Shown: positions 59,959-64,000 of the stretch, in pieces
Numbering within the stretch: position 1 is the first letter of the stretch
How the letters are laid out: each line of letters begins with the position of its first letter
Source of the DNA: a virus
Length of the DNA stretch: 64,000 bases
Strand: one strand, 5' to 3'
IMG/VR virus record: IMGVR_UViG_3300032050_000109
Location: 1 to 64,000 of that record
Program-made: the position numbers and the translations under genes
The notes under the pieces: model-generated
What the model saw: only the letters and a program-made list of their open reading frames with translations
Databases searched by the model: none
What the model was told of the DNA's origin: nothing

Positions 59959-60669
59959 TTAGAAGGTGAATTTCAATCCACCAGTATAGACTAAATCTCC
60001 ACTAAACTCTCTAGTAGCCCAATTGTATTTAGATACATCAAAATTATTGTCGTACCATCCTACACTAGCAAACGGAGTAACTACACCAAACGAACATTCA
60101 AACGGACGACTTAATGTTGCTTTAGCATTTACAGCTGTATAATCACTGGTTGTACCAAATACTCTACCATATTCAACAGCAGGCGTAATTACAAATCCAA
60201 GTGGCAATTTTTGTGCACGTTCAACGCCCACAAATACACCTTCTTGATCCAAATCAATATCAAAAGAACCACGCACATATGGGGTAATCAATTTGTTTGG
60301 AAGAGCCAATTTTACGCCAAACTCAGTACTATTGGGAATGCCAAACCCACCAGCTTGGTGTCGAGTAACAGTAGCATCAGCACGTGCCGAAAATACATCT
60401 TTCCATACTTCAACTTCTTTACCAACACCTAATGTCCAATGTGACTGATCTGAATCTCCTGTAGGTAAAAGAGTACCACCCAAATATACATCCGCATATT
60501 TTAGACTCTTTACAGCACCAACACTAACAAATGCCGCGTCTTCAGCCCGAGCAACACCATTTACGGTATATTGGTTATTGTACCCAGTTTCCACCGAGAT
60601 ATTTGCGTTTTCACCAGCAATTACTGCTAGAGATGTCAATAGTGACAATAATACTAATACTTTCTTCAT
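59959..60669 (-). CDS. Outer-membrane-type beta-barrel with signal peptide
   Basis: A 236-residue protein. A typical Sec signal peptide (MKKVLVLLSLLTSLAVIAGE, cut near residue 18-19) is followed by alternating amphipathic strands (ADVYLGGTLLPTGDSD, FGVKLALPNKLITPYVRGSF, TPAVEYGRVFG). It ends in GGLKFTF, with the terminal Phe that bacterial outer-membrane barrels use for BAM recognition. It would be inserted into the host outer membrane and may alter the surface, for example to block superinfection. Base composition is less AT-rich than its neighbours, suggesting acquisition from a bacterium. An AAAGGA ribosome site precedes the ATG, and a strong terminator follows. Confidence 0.83.
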   Translation of the reverse strand: MKKVLVLLSLLTSLAVIAGENANISVETGYNNQYTVNGVARAEDAAFVSVGAVKSLKYADVYLGGTLLPTGDSDQSHWTLGVGKEVEVWKDVFSARADATVTRHQAGGFGIPNSTEFGVKLALPNKLITPYVRGSFDIDLDQEGVFVGVERAQKLPLGFVITPAVEYGRVFGTTSDYTAVNAKATLSRPFECSFGVVTPFASVGWYDNNFDVSKYNWATREFSGDLVYTGGLKFTF

Positions 60670-60705
60670 ATTTTACTATCCTTTTTGTTTATTTATTTAC
60701 TTGTT

Positions 60706-60758
60706 ACGTTAAGAACAGCTTAACGTTATCCGAAATAATCATAAAAATTCATTATTTC
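60706..60758. repeat. Two inverted repeats upstream of the outer-membrane-type gene
   Basis: ACGTTAAG-AACAG-CTTAACGT (60706-60726) and GAAATAAT-N11-ATTATTTC (60732-60758), both with perfect 8-bp arms and neither followed by a clear U-run. They may be operators of the barrel gene or weak terminators of the upstream gene. Confidence 0.6.
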
Positions 60759-60765
60759 AGAAAAT

Positions 60766-61083
60766 TTAAATTTTTGATTTCTTAAGACGTTTAATTAAAA
60801 CTTTATCTTTTTCAGGTAAATAAACGTAAGATGCCTTTAAACTTTTTTTGTTTTCACTCAATACAGATAACGTATCTTCGTGTACACCCAGAGTTTTAAT
60901 TATTGCGTTTTTAATAAATCTAAAACTATCAGTACCAACTACATCTATACAAATACCATATGACAAATCGTGATATTGTACATCATTAGCACCATATTTA
61001 TCACACAATATGTGTCTTATTTCTGTTTTTTTAGATTCGTCCACAACCAAATTGGCCATGTCAATTTTAGTCAAATTATTCAT
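60766..61083 (-). CDS. Small hypothetical protein, own early promoter
   Basis: A 105-residue alpha/beta protein, MNNLTKIDMANLVVDESKKT, with TEIRHILCDKYGANDVQYHD, SYGICIDVVGTDSFRFIKNA and a basic C-terminus (EKDKVLIKRLKKSKI). No family recognised. A good promoter, TTGACT-17-TATACT, lies so close that the predicted start of transcription is about 4 nt before the ATG, with no room for a ribosome site. It is separated from the FkbM genes by 35 bp. Confidence 0.72.
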   Translation of the reverse strand: MNNLTKIDMANLVVDESKKTEIRHILCDKYGANDVQYHDLSYGICIDVVGTDSFRFIKNAIIKTLGVHEDTLSVLSENKKSLKASYVYLPEKDKVLIKRLKKSKI

Positions 61084-61093
61084 GATGTAATAC

Positions 61094-61122
61094 AGTATAC
61101 TTTATAAAACCACGTAAGTCAA
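61094..61122 (-). promoter_or_regulatory. Sigma-70-type promoter giving a near-leaderless transcript
   Basis: TTGACT (61117-61122), 17-bp spacer, TATACT (61094-61099). The start would be near 61087, with the ATG at 61083. Confidence 0.72.
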
Positions 61123-61763
61123 GAAAATTTTTTATTAACCGCTATAAAATTATCAACTGACATTGCTATTAATTCAAAATTATTTGTGTTTAATTCTTTT
61201 ATTATGTTTTGATTTTGTTGATCGTCTAAAGATTTTTCTATACATATAAGTCTACAATATCTTAATTTTTTATTTAGTTGTTTTAATACTATTAAATCGT
61301 GACCCTCAACATCTATATTTATAAAATCATATTTTTTGTTTTCTAAATTATAAAGACGTTCCAATTCTTCAAATGTGTAAACTATACATTTTATTTCAGA
61401 CCAATTCATATCTATGAAATTTTTTTTATGATTTGGATCCATAGATGATAATATACCAACAGGAGCATTCGTTTGATACCAATCATGTGACTGATAAAAA
61501 GTTACAACTTGTGTAACATCGGATACACCAGCATTAATACATTCGATTTTACCATTTTCACCATGTAATCTTTTTAGTTTCAAAAAAGCTTCTTGTGTAG
61601 GTTCCAAACATACACCTGACCAACCTAATGCTGATAATTTATATGTGTTTGAAAAACTAAAACCATCATTTGCACCTATATCTAAAAAATTAAACGTATT
61701 ATGCAAATCGTTTTTAAAAAAATCAGTAATAAAACTTTCTTCGTTATCAATAATTAATTCCAT
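61119..61763 (-). CDS. FkbM-family SAM-dependent methyltransferase
   Basis: A 214-residue methyltransferase with the FkbM pattern: SAM motif FNFLDIGANDGFSFSNTY (about 26-43), GVCLEPTQEAFLKLK with the acidic SAM-ribose contact, and YDFINIDVEGHDLIVLKQL (the typical D-V-E-G motif). FkbM enzymes O-methylate sugars or polyketides. It lies 3 bp from a second FkbM gene on the same strand, so they form a pair. Likely target: phage- or host-surface glycans made by the glycosyltransferases of this genome. Confidence 0.88.
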   Translation of the reverse strand: MELIIDNEESFITDFFKNDLHNTFNFLDIGANDGFSFSNTYKLSALGWSGVCLEPTQEAFLKLKRLHGENGKIECINAGVSDVTQVVTFYQSHDWYQTNAPVGILSSMDPNHKKNFIDMNWSEIKCIVYTFEELERLYNLENKKYDFINIDVEGHDLIVLKQLNKKLRYCRLICIEKSLDDQQNQNIIKELNTNNFELIAMSVDNFIAVNKKFS

Positions 61764-61766
61764 AAA

Positions 61767-62354
61767 TCATGTCCATTCCGTAAATGATATATTATTTGAT
61801 TTTATATAATCTATAATATTATTTTTACGTGATATTAAATCATACTTCACTGACAACTCATCATTAGCATACTTTTCATGAAACTCAACATAAATTTTAT
61901 GAATTCTATTGATAGTTTCGTTTTTTATTAAAAGTTCCAATACTTCGTACTCAGCACCTTCAATATCAAGTTTTAAATATATCTCAGCATCACATTCTAT
62001 TTGTCGTACAAACTCATCCAAATCTATACATTCTACTTCAATAGAATCCTTGTACATATTTTTATAAATAGAGTTATGAAAATCAATATTTAATGTAGAA
62101 CCTAAAGAGTAGGCGTCATTTGTAGGTATATAAAATTTTACAGTTCCATTTTTATTATAAACCGCCTGATTTTTAATTATTACATTTGACGCGTCAATTT
62201 TTCTTAATAAAATATTGTAACAGTCAATATTAGGTTCAAATATAAAAATTTTATAAAAATTATCAAGATCCAATTCGTTTTTAAAAGTATCATACGATTG
62301 GCCAATATTACCACCACAATCAATTAAAATTTTTTTCATAACCACTGGATACAT
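61767..62354 (-). CDS. FkbM-family SAM-dependent methyltransferase
   Basis: A 195-residue methyltransferase: KKILIDCGGNIGQSYDTFKN (SAM loop), IFIFEPNIDCYNILLRK, and EIYLKLDIEGAEYEVLELLI (D-I-E-G-A-E motif), the closest of the family to the FkbM domain inside the 19202-21841 protein. The ATG at 62339 (MKKILIDCGGN) is an alternative start. It forms a pair with the adjacent FkbM gene but is only distantly similar to it, so the two probably methylate different positions. Confidence 0.88.
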   Translation of the reverse strand: MYPVVMKKILIDCGGNIGQSYDTFKNELDLDNFYKIFIFEPNIDCYNILLRKIDASNVIIKNQAVYNKNGTVKFYIPTNDAYSLGSTLNIDFHNSIYKNMYKDSIEVECIDLDEFVRQIECDAEIYLKLDIEGAEYEVLELLIKNETINRIHKIYVEFHEKYANDELSVKYDLISRKNNIIDYIKSNNISFTEWT

Positions 62355-62378
62355 AGTTAATTTAAATACAGAAACAAA

Positions 62379-62409
62379 AAAAAAGAAAAGCGTTTTGCTT
62401 TTCTTTTTT
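62379..62409 (-). terminator. Terminator upstream of the FkbM pair
   Basis: A/T-heavy 13-bp stem AAAAAAGAAAAGC/GCTTTTCTTTTTT with a 5-nt loop; follows the 62427-62855 gene. Confidence 0.75.
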
Positions 62410-62426
62410 AATTATATAAATTAGAA

Positions 62427-62855
62427 TTATTTCTTTTTATGTTTATTTATTAATTTCTTAAATTTATCAGGTTGATGTGTTTGTAACCATTTGAAATAAT
62501 CTTCTTTTTCTCTACGAGATAGTTCACTGTCTCTATATAATCCAGCGTATTTCTTCACAATGTCTCTAAAAGGATCGCCACTTTCATTTGTTTGTTTTTT
62601 TAGTTTAGCAATTTTTAATTTCAACATCTTTTTATAGTTTTCTATAGAACCATAATCTTTTGCTCTACTAGGATCCGGATTCTTCAAAAGCTTTTCCAGA
62701 TCTTGAATGTTTTTTGATTTTTCATCCTCAGATAAAGTAGATGTTAATTTATCACTCTCAACTTCAGCTTCATGATTTGGTTCACCCTTATAATCTTCAA
62801 ATAAAATTTCTCGGGTCAACTGTTTAATAATTTTTTTAAAATCGTTTTTGGTCAT
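62427..62855 (-). CDS. Hypothetical charged protein with possible packaging leader
   Basis: A 142-residue, highly charged, helical protein. Its N-terminus MTKNDFKKIIKQLTREILFE|D contains L-F-E at 18-20, a possible prohead-protease site, though longer than the T4 leader. The C-terminal part (LYRDSELSRREKEDYFKWLQ, KFKKLINKHKKK) is basic and could bind DNA. The TATTTATA octamer ends 4 nt before the ATG. No family recognised; a head-internal DNA-binding protein is one option. Confidence 0.7.
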   Translation of the reverse strand: MTKNDFKKIIKQLTREILFEDYKGEPNHEAEVESDKLTSTLSEDEKSKNIQDLEKLLKNPDPSRAKDYGSIENYKKMLKLKIAKLKKQTNESGDPFRDIVKKYAGLYRDSELSRREKEDYFKWLQTHQPDKFKKLINKHKKK

Positions 62856-62859
62856 ATGT

Positions 62860-62867
62860 TATAAATA
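62860..62867 (-). promoter_or_regulatory. TATTTATA octamer, 4 nt before the 62427-62855 gene
   Basis: Reads ATATTTATAACATATG. Confidence 0.5.
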
Positions 62868-62873
62868 TAAAAT

Positions 62874-63047
62874 TTATTTATTTTGTTTAATATTTTCACT
62901 CCAACCACGACGATGTTTATTCATCCACTCAATCAATGCTTGTTCAAACCCAATGTCGTTACCTCGTTTTTCACTTTCAATCCATTTGTGTTTTTCTATT
63001 TCATTTTTAATAATTAAAAATTTTTGGTAAAGTGATAGTTTTTCCAT
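62874..63047 (-). CDS. Small hypothetical protein
   Basis: A 57-residue protein from the ATG at 63047, MEKLSLYQKFLIIKNEIEKH, ending RRGWSENIKQNK. The same frame extends 23 codons upstream into the tRNA-Cys gene, which I reject as coding. A TATTTATT lies 5 nt before the chosen ATG, in line with the other starts. Basic and helical; function unknown. Confidence 0.65.
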   Translation of the reverse strand: MEKLSLYQKFLIIKNEIEKHKWIESEKRGNDIGFEQALIEWMNKHRRGWSENIKQNK

Positions 63048-63069
63048 ACAAAAATAAATAGTAAAAATA

Positions 63070-63160
63070 TGGAGCACGATCAAGGTTACGCTCCTTGCAT
63101 ATGTATTTTCATACAACGATGTTTTGCAGACATCTCAGTTCACTAGCTCTGTCATCGTGC
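63070..63160 (-). tRNA. tRNA-Cys (GCA) with long variable arm
   Basis: Acceptor GCACGAT/ATCGTGC, discriminator T (U73, the Cys identity base), CCA; anticodon stem GATGT/ACATC, loop CTGCAAA. A hairpin TGTAT-GAAA-ATACA forms a class II variable arm, and the T-loop is AGCGTAA instead of TTCRANY. Ordinary tRNA-Cys has a short variable region. Confidence 0.8.
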
Positions 63161-63168
63161 TTTAAAAT

Positions 63169-63242
63169 TGGAGCCTGTTACAGGAATCGAGCCTGTGATA
63201 GCTGTTTACGAAACAGCTGTTTTGCCACTAAACTAAACAGGC
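63169..63242 (-). tRNA. tRNA-Thr (CGT)
   Basis: Acceptor GCCTGTT/AACAGGC, CCA; anticodon stem GCTGT/ACAGC, loop TTCGTAA; T-loop CTCGATT. Confidence 0.85.
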
Positions 63243-63248
63243 ACTAAA

Positions 63249-63325
63249 TGGAGCCTCATTCCAGACTTGCACTGGATTCTCAAGTTTACCGAACTTGAAT
63301 AATAAACTACTTATACGAATGAGGC
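63249..63325 (-). tRNA. tRNA-Thr (GGT), atypical anticodon loop
   Basis: Acceptor GCCTCAT/ATGAGGC, CCA; anticodon stem CAAGT/ACTTG with loop TCGGTAA. This gives anticodon GGT but places C rather than the near-universal U at position 33. T-loop TGCAAGT. An alternative register would give CGG (Pro) with a poorer stem. Confidence 0.65.
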
Positions 63326-63329
63326 AAAA

Positions 63330-63406
63330 TGGCACACCCGGAGGGACTCTAACCCCCAACCTTTCCGGTAGAAACGGATGGCTCTATACAATTGAGCTAC
63401 GAGTGC
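63330..63406 (-). tRNA. tRNA-Arg (TCT)
   Basis: Acceptor GCACTCG/CGGGTGT, discriminator G, CCA; anticodon loop TTTCTAC; regular D-arm TAGCTCAATTG; T-loop TTAGAGT. Confidence 0.87.
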
Positions 63407-63413
63407 ATTAAAA

Positions 63414-63491
63414 TGGTTGTCCCGATTGGATTTGAACCAACGACCTTTGTGTTATCAACACACTGCTCTAAACCAACTGAGCTACGGGACA
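63414..63491 (-). tRNA. tRNA-Ile (GAT)
   Basis: Acceptor TGTCCCG/CGGGACA, CCA; anticodon stem GTGTG/CACAA with one mismatch, loop TTGATAA; T-loop TTCAAAT. Confidence 0.88.
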
Positions 63492-63498
63492 ATTAAAA

Positions 63499-63577
63499 TG
63501 GCGAGGGTAGCCGGATTCGAACCGAGCAAGTCTGCACAGTGACAGTGTGCTATGTTAGCCAATTACACTATACCCCC
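63499..63577 (-). tRNA. tRNA-Asp (GTC)
   Basis: Acceptor GGGGGTA/TACCCTC, discriminator G, CCA; anticodon stem GCACA/TGTGC, loop CTGTCAC; T-loop TTCGAAT. Confidence 0.92.
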
Positions 63578-63649
63578 ATATTATGTATTTGATTTTTTTG
63601 CCACGGAAGCTTTTCACACCGTGAATATTATATCAAACACATAACTAAA

Positions 63650-63805
63650 TTGGATTTTTCGAAGGATTTCACGTAAAATTACGTTCTACATTCATTGAGG
63701 GATCGCACCTCAAGCCTCCGGCTACATCGCCGGTGTTCTTCTCTTAAACTACATTCGTATCTATCTTCAAGGAAAGAGTATCGGGAGCGACCCAATACAA
63801 ACCTT
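63650..63805 (-). ncRNA. Unassigned structured RNA with tRNA-like core
   Basis: Between tRNA-Asp and tRNA-Lys, no reading frame. From 5' on the minus strand: a hairpin TATTGGG-TCGCT-CCCGATA, then a tRNA-like core with a D-arm-like TAGTTTAAGAGAAGAAC, a CCGGC-GATGTA-GCCGG stem-loop in the anticodon place, and a good T-arm TGAGG-TGCGATC-CCTCA. The flanks of the core are a direct repeat (GAATGTAG on both sides) and cannot form an acceptor stem. A palindromic ACGTAATTTTACGT hairpin follows, and the 3' end is AAATCCA. It could be a stable RNA with tRNA mimicry or a rearranged tRNA. Confidence 0.45.
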
Positions 63806-63833
63806 TTTGACTAGCTTTGTCAAATAACTAAAT

Positions 63834-63908
63834 TGGTAGGGCTCCACGGTAACGATCCGTGTTCTACTGGTTAAAAGCCAGTTGCTTCACCGTTAAAGCT
63901 TGAACCCC
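63834..63908 (-). tRNA. tRNA-Lys (TTT)
   Basis: Acceptor GGGGTTC/GAGCCCT with a G1-U72 pair, CCA; anticodon stem ACTGG/CCAGT, loop CTTTTAA; T-stem CACGG/CCGTG with an unusual loop ATCGTTA. Confidence 0.88.
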
Positions 63909-63916
63909 ATTGAAAT

Positions 63917-64000
63917 TGGTGCTGTGCTCTCCACGCCGTCTCTGTGTTTTACTGATTGTACCGGTCAGCAGTCACTTATGGGGTCAGTTACCCATTATTA
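63917..64000 (-). other. CCA-ended RNA element cut by the window edge
   Basis: The minus strand ends GCACAGCACCA just like the tRNA genes before it, so an RNA 3' end is likely here. A regular T-arm cannot be drawn, and a CTGAC-CGGTACA-ATCAG stem-loop lacks U33. The 5' acceptor strand would lie beyond the window. Class not determined. Confidence 0.35.

Noticed and set aside
63048-63116. Extension of the 62874-63047 gene upstream to 63116
   Set aside because: The extension runs through the tRNA-Cys gene; the ATG at 63047 has the usual TATTTAT-type element before it.
63590-63625. Terminator at CACGG...CCGTG after tRNA-Asp
   Set aside because: The T-run lies on the wrong side for the minus strand, and the loop is 12 nt.

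Overview
The window is a 64-kb piece of a T4-like myovirus genome (Caudoviricetes, contractile tail). It is AT-rich and almost every gene lies on the minus strand, so transcription runs from high to low coordinates. The phage assignment rests on recognisable T4-type head and tail proteins: gp21-type prohead protease, gp20 portal, gp17 terminase, gp18 sheath, gp6/gp25/gp5-like baseplate proteins and a gp55-like late sigma factor. TTGACA/TATAAT promoters, AAAGG ribosome sites, an encoded outer-membrane-type barrel with a signal peptide, and a tmRNA tag ending in AVAA point to a Gram-negative, probably proteobacterial, host. The host species cannot be read from the sequence.

Layout by coordinate. 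0-9 kb: head and packaging genes. The terminase large-subunit gene is broken in two by a split intein with a free-standing endonuclease gene between the halves. 8.9-11 kb: a ligase-like nucleotidyltransferase and a flavodoxin-fold protein, both starting with a leader like the T4 capsid-targeting sequence. 11.3-15.3 kb: a very large tail sheath. 15.3-21.8 kb: a glycosylation island of multidomain glycosyltransferases and FkbM methyltransferases. 21.8-26.5 kb: recombination and replication genes (a fused SbcD-SbcC/gp47-gp46, a DnaG-type primase, a RuvC-like resolvase). 26.5-44.4 kb: tail and baseplate genes, including an FG-GAP beta-propeller protein with a dockerin-like segment. 44.4-53.8 kb: gp55-like sigma factor, a membrane coiled-coil protein, Hsp20, GSFSGS-repeat fibre proteins, PhoH-like ATPase and small genes.

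53.7-64 kb is an RNA-rich and accessory region: an ADP-ribosyltransferase-like protein with a packaging-type leader, a complete one-piece tmRNA, 17 recognisable tRNAs, two HNH endonucleases, a trypsin-like protease, an outer-membrane-type barrel, two FkbM methyltransferases, and several structured RNAs that are not ordinary tRNAs.

Two genome-wide patterns stand out. First, the octamer TATTTATA (coding strand) precedes at least 12 minus-strand genes, in most cases ending only 3-7 nt before the start codon. That fits either near-leaderless late transcripts or a non-Shine-Dalgarno initiation signal. Second, several non-structural proteins (flavoprotein, ligase-like protein, ART-like protein, a coiled-coil protein) begin with a short hydrophobic leader ending in L-x-E, the cleavage consensus of T4-type prohead proteases, and the matching protease is encoded here. 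These may be head-packaged proteins delivered to the host with the DNA. The major capsid and tail tube genes are not in the window.
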